Source: Monilinia fructicola (Eukaryota; Ascomycota; Leotiomycetes; Helotiales; Sclerotiniaceae). From it: a DNA stretch of 64,000 nucleotides. The notes under the pieces were generated by a model. That model saw only the letters and a program-made list of their open reading frames with translations, had not been told where the DNA came from and made no database searches. Below are positions 38,117 to 51,782 of the stretch, in pieces. Numbering within the stretch: position 1 is the stretch's first letter; every line of letters starts with the position of its first letter. The stretch is from assembly GCA_008692225.1 (NCBI GenBank), contig VICG01000001.1:1228501-1292500 (forward strand), read 5' to 3'. Position numbers and translations under genes: made by a program.

Positions 38117-39640
38117 TTACAGATCAACCACAACATCTACCGTTCCTTCACCCTTTAATCTTTCGACCTCCATCCATCCCCCTTCTTCTACACCCACTAT
38201 CAAACCATCTACACAACATCTCCTCCATTTAAACCCCTCACCAGGTTCATCAAAATCTATCCTCAATTTTTCAATACAATCATATCCTACCTCTCCTTTT
38301 TGACCATCTTCATTCCATCTCATCCCAATATGATTTCCATCTTTATAAGCCTCTTCCATAACCCTCATTGTTTGTTTGCCAGTTGCGGCACCAAAATGTA
38401 CGACTCGTAATTGGCCATCTAAAGGTTTACTCGCGGGAGATATTGTAAAAGTACGCTCAAGTTTAGAAACTAACGAGGAAAGAATATATCCGTGTTCCTT
38501 TCTAGGAATGCGTTCCTCCGTCCCATTAGATCTTGTTAATGTGACAGAAGCTTTATAAGCATGCGGTAGAGCTCCATCTTTTGGATAAAGTAAATCACCA
38601 GCGACCAAGTGAAATCTCTTGTCTCCATGTTTTCGATATTCAACCGTATCACTATCGGCGACGAGGGTGGCATGAAGTCCATAACTGGCGACGACTGCTC
38701 CATAGACGATATTATTTGTAAGAGGCGTCTCCGTTTGACCTTCGTTCGTTATAGTTCTTGCTCCAGAAGAGAATCTCACACTAAAGATTGGAAGGGGTAA
38801 GGGTGTACCATGAAGTAATGTCCTTAGACCTTGTACATATATCGATGGAATTGGTGAAGGTCGATGAAGAGAATGAAAGAGGGCATTCCCTGTACCAAGA
38901 GGAAGTTGAGATAGCGTTGGTTTGACATATGAACTGTGCATAGACGATTAGTAACTAGTGAACGATACAAATAGCACATGCGGAGGAGTTCACCCTGATT
39001 TTTCTCCACTCTCGAGCAATCCATTGATTGTATCCACCATTCCACCATCACCACTTAACATCAATATCGATTGCTTTATTCCTTTATTTGCGCCATCTAA
39101 TAGTATTGAGCCTGCGAATTCCTTTACCGAATCTGCGTTATCTGTCTTGATCAAAGTATAGCTTGTCGCTGGTAATCCGATAGAATCGAGAATACGATTT
39201 AATACATTGTCATAAAAGTATGGTGCCAACCCAGTTCCGGACAATGTTGATATCAAAACATATATTTGAGTTTCTGCGGATCGAAGATATGTTGGCAGAC
39301 TCTTAACCAAATAACTTTCGAGACATTCTTGAGGAAGCTTGGTGGCAGATGTTGTCTTTAATTCGAAAGGAAGCTTTCCTACCCCTCCATCGATTGGTGA
39401 TAGACTGAATATCGTATAGCCCGAAGTTTGATTTCGTCCTTCATTCTCAACAACACAAATTACATCTTCTCCTTTGATTTTTCCATCAGAGACTCCCCCA
39501 TCAAGTCCTACCGAACCCGACCAGGTAAGATCATTGGCGAGATAAGCATAAGGAGTAGCACTACTCTCAGTAACTTCAGTATCATTATCAGAGCTGCTGT
39601 ATGTAGCATCAGAGTTAGATGAAGGTATCGAGTATGCCAT
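38117..39640 (-). CDS. Sphingoid long-chain base kinase / diacylglycerol kinase family
   Basis: Lipid kinase of the DAGK catalytic family, probably phosphorylating sphingoid bases, in the cytosol or at membranes. The longer frame opens with TTG at 39691; the first ATG in frame is at 39640 (MAYSIPSSN). One intron (38934-38993, 60 bp, branch ttactaat) joins EKSG to SYVKPTL. The result is 487 residues, usual for fungal LCB4/5-type proteins. The nucleotide-binding loop SGDGG (residues 196-200) is followed by TING, and after the intron by LPLGTGNAL, the second signature. A C-terminal beta-rich lobe with VVASYGLHATLVADSD and HLVAGDLLYP follows. A substrate difference between sphingoid base and diacylglycerol cannot be settled by eye. 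It is transcribed convergently with the epimerase. Confidence 0.85.
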
Positions 39641-42600
39641 GGTGAGAAGAGGATGAAATGAAGTTGAATTTGGAATTGAATCTGAAGCCAAACCTGGAGT
39701 TGAAGGTTGTTGTTATGAAGTGAAATGCCATGATGATGAAATTATGAGTAATAACGAACAATTTCTGAATATGAGAAGGGGGAGGGGAGGGGAGGGGGTT
39801 CCAAGGTTGAGTTTATTTGTTGCGATAGTCCACGGGTACTGGCTGGACTGTAGATGATGTGCTTTGCTTACTTTTCTTTTGGTGGTGGTGGGGTGAAGGG
39901 AAAGTAAGTGAAGCGTGCATCTGTGGTTATCTGCTTATCTGCTTATCGGTTTATCGGCTTAATAATAAAGTACATGATCTTACGTAATCTTGCGTAATCT
40001 AACCATAACCATTGGTACCTCGGCACGAACATCGAATTAGCATTCCTTTCCATCTCATGATAATGAAGATAATAGGATTATCATGAGAATCAAATGAATA
40101 GACAGTTTCGATTGTATTCCGTTATTCCATTCTTCCATTCTTCCATGATTATTTCTTTAACTTCTTATATCCCAGATAGTAGAATGCTAGTATGCGACAC
40201 ATTCGCTTAACAGGGACCATACCGACCACTGGTGGACCAACCAAATCATTAGAATCCTTGAAATATTAAAGAATATCTCTACTTATTTAATGAATTAAAT
40301 TTGTATTTATATTTATATAAAATATACTATAGAAATCTATATACATATATACTCTTAGTGATTCTTAATAATATACTCTTTTTAAAACTTCAAATGATCA
40401 ACAAATTCAAATAAAATTACGTTTTGAATTATAAGTATCTATAGAAGCTATTAACTCCGAATGGCCAATCAAATTGAATCATTCATAGTATCTGCATGGA
40501 TTATCTAATGTGTCACTTGCACGCATTCTAGGGGATGGATACATCGTTCCTACAGTACTGTATACTGTAAGGTTACTGTAAAAACATTCATCTAATCTAA
40601 TATGATCTTCCACCCTTCCCTCCTTCAATCAACCATGGAACCATAAACAAACCCATTTCGACATTTTTAACCAGGGATCTACAACCGTTCAATTACAATC
40701 AATACAGGACAATACCCTTTAGCTACCCATAATAACAGTAGCAACTAACTAACTATCTTGATCAACATCAATGATCACCATCATGTGAAACGCTTCGAGA
40801 AGATCACCATCCCACCCTCAAAAATTTCATTGCAGTATAAAATCCCTACTTTATCTTCCATCCATGACTTAAAAACGTGATCTCTCCACCCATAGAGACT
40901 GGCGCACTTGTCAACAACCTTGATATTATACGGAGTAGTACGGAGTAATACTGTAAGATAAAATCTCCACAGCCGATCAATAATCTGGAACATCCCCAAC
41001 ATGGATTTTGCATGTAAGTACTGTACGATTTCTACTCGAGTGTAAATTGTTGATTTCGAGATCTAATTTATACTGACTGTACTGTAGTTATTTGGATTCA
41101 TCGATTCATCATGTGAAGTCTTTGTTCGGAGCTATTATTAGCGATAATCAACCGAGGATGTTCTCTCGATGAAACTGATGTTGTAGTATATACAAAGCTT
41201 GAGATACAAAGCATGAGGGACAAAGCATACAAAGCATACAAAGCATACAAAGTTTAAAAGTTAAAATGCTTAACAGGATCAAGCATTTTGACTATAGTAT
41301 AGTATGGTTGCAATGGACCGTTATACCATTCCACTACCCACAAGTAGTTAGTTGGTATTCAGGGCTCAAACAATGGCAAGCGCATACTAAGGTCTTCGCT
41401 CTCGAGTCCCGTCTTGGCACTTGCGTGTTCCTTCAAGTAATACCTAGTGAGGTAGTAGATGCAAAAAGATTTTGGATCTCTGACAATATGTAGGGAAGAA
41501 AGGTTACGGGATCTAAAATAGATATAAATCATTTTGCCAAAGTAAATAACGGAATATCTAAACATCAATATTAAAATAGAATTAGAACTAAGGTGATAGG
41601 AGTATGAATACCTCCTTTATAACAAGCATCATAAAATGATTCTAGTAGTAAAATGATTCTAGTAGGTAGGTAACCTTAAGCCTTCTCAATCGATAGTCTT
41701 TCGCTAATGAACAGCCAATCATTCTTGTATATACATACAGTAACAAGTAATCTAGTCTGTTCTATTTATTGACTATATTGATTTCATTGTGTTGGCCACG
41801 GACTACCTAAGTACAATATATACTGCTTACTACTACCTACCTACCTACTGTACTTTGTGTTTTGTTTCTATCCGCCATCATCAAATATCTACTCGAGTAC
41901 TAGGTATTGAGATTACGTGGAAGGTCTGGTGGTCTGAGTAACTTGACGAATGACGATATAGGATAGGTAGATAATGTAAATGATACAGATAGAACAACTA
42001 GTCCAGAAAATACAGGAAGACCAAATTGCGTTGTAGAACCTTGATGATCTTTAGAATATCCCTGAAATCACGCATCGTATCTGTTATAAGGTTAAACTAT
42101 GTACAATACTAGTTTCACTGATACCTATTGCCTATGCTTCCGGGCCGTACAAAATGGTTAATATTAATTGGAAGATATCCTTTACATCTTCTTCTACTCG
42201 TTCATACATTGGTTATTCACCAATCCTGAGAAATTTCCAAAAAAGCTAAACATATCAATCTAGATACGCATCTACATCAACCCCCCTTTTTATATATCAT
42301 CTAAATGATCCAATACGACAAACCATTTTGTAAATTTACTTTAATCCTCAAGAATTTAATTAACTCGAGGCATGTCTATAATTCAACTCCATTTCAACTC
42401 TTCAATCAAATTCATTGATTCTCCATGATTAATCTTATTATCTAAACTCACAGACCAGGGGCTACCGGGACTATCAAACGCTTCGTCATTCAAGTCTAAA
42501 TTCATTCTATATTGTCTCCACCTTTCTCCTTTTTTCATTTGGACTAGATATTACGACTTATTGCTGTATTGTACCTTGTAGAAGTAGCAGAAGTAGTAAG

Positions 42601-42948
42601 TAGGAGTAATAGTAGTGGAGAAATCTACTATTAACTACTTTTTATTCTTCTTTTCCACCTCTAGACCTTTCTTTGAACTTTTGCATTATTCTAGAAGTCG
42701 TTCAATCATTCTTCTTCCAATTTCATTCCTCTCGTTTCCTCTCCTTTCCCTTCCTATCTTTCCCTTCTCTCCTTTACACCTACATTTTTGATCTTTTGTC
42801 CCTTTCTTGCTACTGCATTGCATTACAGTGCATCACATTGCATATTCTACACTACGAATGCTTGGATACCAGTCCAAATACTAGGTAGTGTTCATCAGCA
42901 GAACGGCTTGCACTCACTGCTGGAAACCAGCCAAAGAAAGCATCAAAG
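39641..42948. other. Long intergenic stretch, no gene; small AT-rich patch
   Basis: A short AT-rich patch lies at about 40265-40440. TACAGTACTGTA is at 40551-40562 and two adjacent TACGGAGTA copies are at 40929-40937 and 40939-40947. Short tandem motifs occur near 41225-41255 (caaagcata) and 41838-41850 (ctac). Pyrimidine-rich DNA near 42720-42790 is probably the 5' region of the glycosyltransferase gene. The reverse and forward frames at 40781-41493 have no features. Confidence 0.45.
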
Positions 42949-44705
42949 ATGCCCCGAATACCACTGCATCGTTTTATCGCCATTGCGGTAGTAGCATTTT
43001 TCCTCATTTTATCATACTATCACGAAGACGTTTCACAAACCTTTGTTCCTGCATTTAAGGATACACCAGTAGAAGATCATGTATCACCGCCATCGCCGCC
43101 ATCACCGCCATCACCTCCATCGCCTCCATCATCACCACCATCACCAGAAAGGAAACCAGAAAACAAACCAGAAAATGCACCAGCAACTACAAAGCAAGTT
43201 GCTCAAGCTCATGAAACACAACAAGCGGAAACCTCAAAAGTGGAATTACATATCTCTGATGTTGATGATGCTGCATTTTTACATGATGTTTTAAAGAAGA
43301 ATAATGTCGAACCAGATATTAACTATGTTATGAGAACTATACGATATATTACCGATGCAAAAGAAAGGCCTATGTTGACGAATACTAGTCAAGAATTGTT
43401 TCCTCTTGGCTGGAAGAAAGTTAAGCTTGATGGGATCAATAAACTACCAGTTGATACGTTAGACCCTCTGGAAATCCACGTTATGAAATCACCACGACCA
43501 GATGAGATTGATGCTTCCGAGTTGTTATTTGGAGTCTCTACTACATATAAGAGATTCAATGATAAAGTTGAGGGGCCGGTAAAGGAATGGGTAAGATGGC
43601 TTACGGACGGAAATGGTACATCAAATGGAGCTGGACTTGTCTTACAGTTGCACGAGACTACCGATGAGCAATTGGCAGCTGCTCATAAATTACTCACCGA
43701 TGTTGGAATCGATGCAACGGTCATACATTCAGATCCTTCACTTGATATGCCGGGTAGATATGTTGATTTGGTACCGATTTTGTATAGTCATCCATCAAGA
43801 GCATCTAGAAAATATTTGGCTTTGATTGATGATGATACTTTCTTTCCTTCGCTTGGGGCATTGATGAAGGAACTACACAGCTATGATCCTGACAAGGAGA
43901 ATTACATTGGTACTCTCACGGAGCGAGTGGACTTCATTATGCACGATCGAGTTCCCATGGTAAGAACTTAGAATCCCTCCTTTAAACTTCTTACTAACTC
44001 ATCAAGGCTTACGGTGGAGCCGGTGTATTTATCACCAATCCTCTCGCACGAACTCTCATCGGACTGCCTTGTCTTGACGTCAATCCTCTGACAGGCGAAT
44101 ACACTGAATCTGGATTCCAAGGTGATAGACTCCTCTACCACTGTATCAAAAACCACACATCCATCACCCTAAACTATCTTCCTCGACTAAACCAACTCGA
44201 CCAATGGGGCGACCCAGCCGGCTTTTACGAAGCCGGCCACCAACCCCTCTCATTACATCACTACAAATCGTGGCACCATGCGCGACCCGAAATCTCCCAC
44301 CTGGTCTCCGATGCCTGCGGCGAATCCTGCGTCTTCCAACGGTTCGGGTTTGACGGAAAAGGGGCGTCCAAATGGGTCCTCAACAATGGGTATTCCCTCG
44401 CCGAATACCCCACCGGTATCCATTGGGACATGTCCAAGATGGAATCAACCTTCGATCTTGGCGATGCGAATTCTTGGGCTTCCGGGAAAGAAGACGTCCG
44501 TTTGGCTTTTGCGTATGGCGCTCTGCGTGAAGGCTTGAGTCATACGGGGAAGAAGAGAGCGTGGGAGGCGCTTGGGGGGAGGAAGAGAGCCGATGGCGTC
44601 GTCGATATGATTTATGTGAAGCGGAGGGGTGATCACCGGTGGATTGGCGAACATGAGAAGGAGGAGGATCGGGAAAATGTTGTGGTTTTGAGATTCATTC
44701 CTTGA
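42949..44705 (+). CDS. Family 31 (fringe-like) glycosyltransferase, type II membrane protein
   Basis: Golgi-type glycosyltransferase; sugar and acceptor unknown. The protein has 569 residues after removal of intron 43960-44006 (47 bp). It starts with a short cytosolic tail and a signal anchor (IAIAVVAFFLILSYY, residues about 10-24), then a stem with a Pro/Ser repeat (PPSPPSPP, about 45-68) and Lys/Glu-rich sequence. The catalytic domain carries LIDDDTFFP with the metal-binding Asp triplet at 294-296, and after the intron AYGGAGVF, the second GT31 signature. A VSDACGESCVFQRF segment follows with a probable disulphide pair. The start is at the first ATG in a pyrimidine-rich leader. Frames on the other strand over this interval are shadows. 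Confidence 0.85.
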
Positions 44706-47700
44706 TGTATTTTTTTCTTCTTCGTCGATCGTTTTTTGGATCCGGCCATTCTTGGAGTATTGAGTATTGAGTATTGGTGCGTACACTCGACGTGTGGCAG
44801 ATACTACCGGTTATAGATTTGCGGGTTGATACGCGTTATATATTCATTTTAGGGCACAGGGTTGCATAGGGCTTGGTGGGGTTTGTGGAGTTGGTCTTCA
44901 TGCTGTATGTGGTATATGTTGCCAGTGCATTCGATGTCAGTAGACTGTAGCTGGCTGGCTGGCGTTTTGGGGCTAGATGATTTCGGGATGAGGATGAAGA
45001 TGGGAGGTGAGGTGAGGATCGAGATAGAGATGGGAGATGAAATGATTTGGGATAAATGGGGGTGGAATTAGATCGATGCAGGTATTCTCAGCCGATATTC
45101 AGCTGTAGATACTTGGACGGATGAATAGATGTATGATTGGATTTAAAAAAATATTTTCTCTCCGTTCCTCTCTCGTTTTAACAAAGGCCCAATGAACTGA
45201 AATCCAAAGGTCCAAAATAATCTATCAATCAGAATTTCTAATATATTTCTATTTCTATTTCTATTTCACAACTTTAACTCAATTTTATCATAATACCATA
45301 ATTCTAAGACTGAACCTGCAATGCCAAGAAGAGTAGGTGTTTGTTTGTTGTTCATTGGTTGGTGTGGAATCAATGGGGTTAAACGGCGAGGGCTTCATGG
45401 TTCGTAGTTCATAATTAACTGAAACGCAAAAAAACAAACTAAGTAAACCTAATCACACATCACGAATCTCAGCACCCCCAAACCTCCAGACTATTATCCC
45501 TCCGTGTAGAAAAACCCCAACGATAATGCTGGCTCCGGTATTCGCAAGTGTATCTTGTACGCTTCTCAAGTATTCTCATTCTATCACTCGTCGTTGTATG
45601 GTTCATGTATACCGCTTGTTTCACTTTTCCCATCGTATCATCCAGGGAGGTAAGCATGTTTTGATATCTTCGAAATATCATCCTCACCTCATCACCCATT
45701 GCACCCCCTCGACCCGCAATATCCTCATCGGGGATCTCAACATCGCAATCACCCACCCCCAGACAGATCCGCGTGGAAGAACCTCCAATCTCGACCTTCG
45801 CGGACGCCAGCTCCACGCCCAAGACGCGCAAACGCTTTGAGGCCTCGTTTTGTCGTGGTTTTGATGAGGGGTGTTCAGAGTCGACGTCCAGAGGGCTTAT
45901 TTATCATCACCTGCTATCGAACCCGTACGTACTCGGCTTTTCTCTAGCCTGAAATCTCGAACATATATATCGATGTCTCAATAGCGGCATGATGTGCGTG
46001 AGAAAGAGATGGCTTTATCGGGTAGCTCGGTACGGATATGATGAACTTGTGCGCAAAATTGTACAGACAACTTCCATGCTGAGGCAAGCAGAGACAGCGG
46101 GTGTTGGTAGTGCATAAGAAGTATTGGGTCGAGCGGCCATCTATTTTGTAACATGTCAGAAGCCCGGACTATGCGCGTAATCTTCGATCCGTTCTTCTCT
46201 TTTTTGATACTGCAGATATCCCTTATATTTAAATCGTTCAAAATCATGAACGACTTGATCATCGAGTTTCTGAATACCTGAGTTGAAGTCGCAAAGTGGT
46301 TGGTGGGCCTGTGGATATCGATGAACAAATTTACCGCATTCTTGGAGAATTAGCAATGTTATGATGCTGATTCTGGAAATTCTATATATATTCCTTGATT
46401 GTGATGATCGGCTACTTTATAAAAGTAGCTCGTTAAAACTTCTACTCTCGAATGATCTAATTGATTGGCGAAACCCCCTCTCGCAACTTTCCTTTCGTGC
46501 CTGGGGGGCTTGGCGATTGCGCTCTTGCTTCTGTTTCAATCTATCGTGAAGTCTGAGATATTGAGCCATGACATCATTTGTCAAATATGATATTCTGGCC
46601 CCAGAAAAATGGCTCTTGATACATAGCTGCTCGAAAAAACCTTTTGTCTGCTGATTGGTCTCGGTTAAGGTTTGTCTAAGCGAGGCTAGAAATCTCTCTC
46701 CTTGCTTAATTACCTTCTGCTCCAGACTTTTCGACAATAAGTTCATCCTCCATGTTATGCCAACCCTCACTGTGTTACCTTTTGGCCCAAACTGCTTTCT
46801 AATAATGAAATCACATGCATATCAATAGGAGCTTAAGGATTTTACGATAGACAGTCACTATCAGAGTTTCACTATCTTCTATGCCTCTTCAAACAAGGCT
46901 ATCATCAGCTAAGTTTTATATATCTAATTTAATAATCATCTACTTATCGTATTCGCCATTAAAGTTCTGGTAGAAGGAACTGTTGCATAATTAGGCTTCT
47001 TGATGAAAGGACTATTGCCGTCTAATGAATCATCTAGTATACGAGGCGATTAACAATTGGGGAACGTGATGATGCAAATACGCGAGCTTTTGCACGCCGC
47101 CACAAAGCTTCATTGACCTAGTTGAGATATGATCTCGGAATTCTTAGCAGCCACTTTGATCTACAAGGCTTTCAAAGGATGGTAATCCTACGTTGTGTTA
47201 CCCACCAAATGATATTTCGGGAACCCTGCCGCTTCCAAGCAACAGATATTAATTTAACGGCGATAAAAGGTCCTGTATCTTACCTGTAGCCATCCTTTGT
47301 GTGTTTGATGCACACAGACTTCTTTTTAAAGGTTTATAGAGGGTTTCGCTCCAAAAGCAAACACATGTTGTTTTTCGGGGTTACTTGTCGGTGCATAGAA
47401 ATGCAGGGTGGGATCTTCTGAGCTTTTGATAATATTATCTCTTATATCGTATACCTCGTTCCTATCAGCGCAATTTTGATATTTCACTTATACAAATAAG
47501 ATATGCTAATATCAATGTGAACAATAAGAAATCTTCCAAGTAAGCTTTTTCAGAAACAGGAACAGGTGCTCCCTCGATAAGCGAAAATCCCTCTGCAAAG
47601 AAAAGTGCTACTGAGCTATACTGAGATAAACTCAAGAGCTTTGGAATCTCCGATAGATATCTAGGGATTCATGAACATTAGCGACGCGGAAATCAAACAC

Positions 47701-49314
47701 GCTACCTCAAATTTGACTGTTTATTCAGCAAGTGAATAAATACAAGTCCAATTCACGTATATCTTGTAGCTGCCTCAACTGTCGGTGACGGCTTCTCAGA
47801 GCTCACAGCCAGAAGCTTATACCAAGTCCCAACATATCTGTCAAACTACATCGCAAACTCCCCTTCACGCAACTCCAATACACGTGGTTTTAAGTAAACA
47901 AGGCTACCGTATTTCGACCTCGCTGGCTCTACTAGCATAGAGCAACCAAATTTACACACCACCCAGTCTCGCAATTCTTGCCTTGTATCTCACGTGCCAT
48001 TTATCCTTCTGCATGAAACATTCACCAACCAAGGTCTCCAGAAGAAAGAGACAAAATAAGAGACGCTAGCGCATGGAAAACCTCGCAGTCGGCACATCTC
48101 GATGCCCTCCCTCGGCGTCGCAACAGTCCAATCCAAAATCAGACACAAGATGGTGATTATTATCCGTAAATTCCCTAAGCGATGGGATCAAGAAAGATAA
48201 TCGACACAGAAAAATTGGCGTTCAATATGAAGGGTGAAATGGGAGAACCGGAGGACTGTCCCCAGCAAGAAGCGTACTGCTGATGCGTCAGAGAAATGGG
48301 GGGTTTATTTGAATATTGGTGGAAGACAGGTTGAGAAAATTGTGGAGGCCGCGGGTTTTGGAGATGGGGAGAGTGGTGGCATTTATTAATGCTGCGGCAG
48401 CTGGAAAGGGGTTCGGTAATGATATTTGGACTGTGTTTTCTGAGAGATTCTGTATCTTAATAATGTTCCTTAAATATCAATATCAAAAATTTCAAATGTA
48501 ATAATCGATGATTTGATTAATGTGTAGCTTTCTCACAATTTCGGACAGTTTGGCGATTTTGTTTACTGAGGATCAACTTTTCCGGTCATGAAGTCTAGGA
48601 TTTCGACATATAGTTGTAATAGAATATCCAGGTAACTGACCTTTTAGTATGTGTTTGATCCGGAGGGGGCATGGATATAATACTTGTCATTGTCGTCATT
48701 GCTGTCTTAATCATGTACTTCTTCATTTCCTTCACCGTCTTTTAAACTCCCTCTTCGAGGACACTCATCGATTATAAATCAATCCCACGTCTACATCGGC
48801 CTCATGGAATTTCTCATGGGGAAAAATAAGGTGAATTTCTACACCAAAAGTCACCTACATTATTCATAATTAGTTCTGTTCGCCTCCTACCTAAATCTTG
48901 ATGGGATCTGATAGAAAAAATGATCAACTAGGTATCACTTCACTACTGTGATATATATAGATCGCCAATCCCTGGGGATTAGTTCATTCGGATGAGTAGA
49001 ACATGCTGAGATATACTGTTTGAGGGATTTTGAGGCTTTCAATACTGAGTTGTTGTTTCTGTGGGCTTCTTCTCCTGGTTTTCCATACAATCATCTGATG
49101 CAACGATACCTTTTGGCTCTTCGTATGTATGCTATCACGATTTCAAGTAGGGATTAAGTCTCTGAATATTCGGTTGTTTTGTCTTCATTCTCAAGAAATC
49201 TCTGGGCACCACTCTGACGACTCAAGTGAATACTTCCAAGTTATCTCAGATATCTTGGAATGTCCAAGTAACTTTGATTATCCCAATGAGCTTCAGTACC
49301 CAAGTGAATCCTAA
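44706..49314. other. Longest gene-poor stretch; two weak reverse frames only
   Basis: Two reverse-strand frames look somewhat protein-like without a recognised domain: 45469-45831 (extends upstream without an ATG, so only possible as an exon) and 46417-46770 (Gln/Arg-rich, helical). A 66-codon reverse frame at 46156-46356 could belong to the latter. None is supported by splice-consistent neighbours. Repeats: gagtatt (about 44755-44778) and tttcta (about 45245-45265). Nothing is visible from 46800 to 49100. Confidence 0.35.
46417..46770 (-). CDS. Unrecognised reverse open frame, Gln/Arg-rich
   Basis: 117 codons without an ATG at the annotated 5' end. The predicted product is highly helical (LRLHDRLKQKQERNRQAPQ) and has no known domain. 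It might be an exon of a gene whose other parts are around 46156-46356. Chance or a relic is equally possible. Confidence 0.18.
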   Translation of the reverse strand: MRVGITWRMNLLSKSLEQKVIKQGERFLASLRQTLTETNQQTKGFFEQLCIKSHFSGARISYLTNDVMAQYLRLHDRLKQKQERNRQAPQARKESCERGFRQSIRSFESRSFNELLL

Positions 49315-50151
49315 TTAATCATGTCCCTGGCTCGCAACAGTTTGAACCATCTCATTAATCATATCCCTCATCAATAACAAAAACTCTCTATCGGAAACCT
49401 GCTGTCTATACTTTCCAATCAAGAGCAAGGCATCTATCGCACCAATAGTGATCTCACCAACAATTGGCCTGTCTTCAACATTCCATTCATTCTCAGATAT
49501 CAGACTTCTAAGTTCGGTCATCACTCTATCAAAGTCTGTTCGTGGTGTCCCGGGCGCATACTTGAACCGTATCCCATTTTCCTCCCATTCTTGGTAATGT
49601 ACTGGACATTCCAATTTCGTGCCCGACCCGTAGTAAAGGCATCCAACAGCCCTGCCACATTCTCTATGATAATTCCTCTCACAGCCTTTGGGGTGTCCAC
49701 ATTGTATGAGTTTATTGCCGATACCGCGATCCTTTAAACAAACACAACATTTGCGTCTGCTTTGCACGTTCCCTGCGAGCGTAATTCATCAGTCATAAAA
49801 CACACCGTTGCAATGGGACATCCTCACAGATAGTTGGCTCTTGACTTGAGCTCTTATCAACAGGTCCTCTTTCATCCGATATCTTGATTATGATTTCGTC
49901 ACTTATGTTGGCATAATAAGTCTGCTTGTATTATTAGAAGCTGCCAATCTTGTATGCTGGCTACTACTGACCTTTCCACCAATTACTTTGAACTTTCGAC
50001 CAAACGGCTCAAAGAATGCAGTCTCTACGGATTGACTCCTCTCTTTTGATCGGCTCCATCGATAATGCTGTAATTATAATTAGACAATGTGTTTTGTGTA
50101 CTGTGTGTTGGGATTACTAAATACAGATGTATCCGAGTTGTAGGAACTCAT
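49315..50151 (-). CDS. Small zinc-finger protein with an ePHD-type C4-H-C2-H cluster
   Basis: Four exons: 50151-50125, 50067-49972, 49921-49828 and 49772-49315, with introns of 57, 50 and 55 bp. Total length is exactly 225 codons (224 residues). The visible last open frame has no ATG of its own; the upstream exons supply MSSYNSDTS at 50151 and a basic, Ser-rich segment. The zinc cluster reads CVC (with the preceding Cys giving CX2C), then IQCGHPKGCERNYHREC and ECPVH, that is CX2C...CX5CX4HX2C...CX2H. This matches the second half of extended PHD fingers, found in chromatin proteins. After it comes an acidic helical tail with no other domain. The first donor (gtattt) is weak, so exon 1 is the least sure part. 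Role unknown, nuclear chromatin reader inferred. Confidence 0.65.
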
Positions 50152-51739
50152 CTCGGAAATTGATGAAGGCGACGAAAAGAGATGAAGTAAAAAAATAAAT
50201 GAATTGGAGAGGTAGTATAGGGAAAAACTATACTTGTTCAGAAGTCAAGAAAGATAGAGAGTGTGCGTGTGTGCCACTTTGACTGGTGAACATTTCCCCA
50301 AAGGGAAACCGCAGTTTGCTCTCTTGATCAAGATTTAGTTCAAATACGTTCAAGCCATCCATGGATTATGTTTTAATGATGTCAGAGATTGATATGGGAA
50401 CAGCGCGTGATTGATGTAGTGGATGAACTCAATTGTAGAGTTGCCAGATAGATGTCATGGTCATACAAAAAGACTTGAAGTTACCTTATGTGACTTAGAA
50501 ATCTGCCATGGTCTTTGCCATCATCCGGAACGGCATGACGTTCCATCTCCCCAATACAGTAAGTTTTATTTATGTCCGATTTACTGGAATACTGAGCTTT
50601 CTAAACTACATTCCACTTCCTAAACACTAGACAGGGCTAGAATGTGGGAATATACCATTTGTATCAATCTTCTTTCATTTTTAGCCGAAGTGGACATAAA
50701 TTCTGGTTACCATACCTAGGTGGTTCCAGAGGCATATAAACAGATGGTAATTAATATCTGAATACAATTTGGATCACATAATATGGTAATGCAGCTATAT
50801 ATGCAACTCCATAGAAAAGCTAGGTTCCCATCATCAAACTCATCATGATACTTTACGAACCAAATATCCTCTGAAAAGATTATCCCTCGCAAATCGAAGG
50901 GCCATGAGACACGAATATTCTAGAGAGTAAAGAGGTACAAGGTTTAGTGAATTTAAGCCATGTTTTTTTAACAGCAACCTAGATATTCGAACAATAAAGT
51001 CATAGGCGTGATGACTTTCACAGCATATACAACACCTTGAGATGAAAAGAATGAAATAGAATTCTGCATCATGAAGAGACTTCTCCAAACGCTACATGAT
51101 AACGAACAAAACCGCTTTGGTAACTCAGGCATTCCTGAATAGATGCTCTAGTATCTGTTGTTTTCCAACTCTAATCCCCATTAGTGCATCATGAGCTAAT
51201 ACTTTGGTACAGAGTTCTATGTTGTTATCCTTCAGCTCATTTTTCTTCTCGACTTCTATAGTTGTGATATCCCCATCTGGATATGAACTCGCTCACACTA
51301 TTTCCGGAAGGCTTATAATTCAGTGCCTGTTCTCTCTGCACCCTTACGGGCCTCGGCACGGGCATTTCCCGAACTTTGAGTTGTCTTCCTGTTGCGGATG
51401 TGCTGAGAGTTGGGAGGGCTCGGTTCTTGTAACGGGTCATCCACACTGGCTATGCATCTATCTTGTGATGATATGAAATAGAGAGGACCCAAATCATCTC
51501 CCCAATGTATTTCAGGACGGTCCATGAATGGATCCGATTTCATTATAAAATATAACTTTGTTAACAATTACAGACTTGGGCATGCAAAATTCCCCCGCCC
51601 CCCCCTCAAAGAAAAAGAGGAATAAAGATAACAATGGCAAGAATGAGTTGGTTTCAAAAGGGAATACATGCAAGTTCTCGAAATGTAATATGTTTATTTA
51701 GCATAACCGTGACTTGATTCTCACAGTAGATGTTACATA
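50152..51739. other. Intergenic, no gene called
   Basis: Frames of 66-90 codons on both strands overlap each other around 50843-51567 and show no domain. A C-run (about 51594-51605) lies just before the transposon. Confidence 0.4.
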
Positions 51740-51782
51740 AATCGCCTACCCCATATCTCGCCACCCCCCCCATTTGGCCAAT
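51740..51782. repeat. Left TIR of the Fot1/pogo element
   Basis: Reverse complement of 53533-53576, one base shorter after the C-run. Unlike the body it keeps high GC. Confidence 0.9.
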
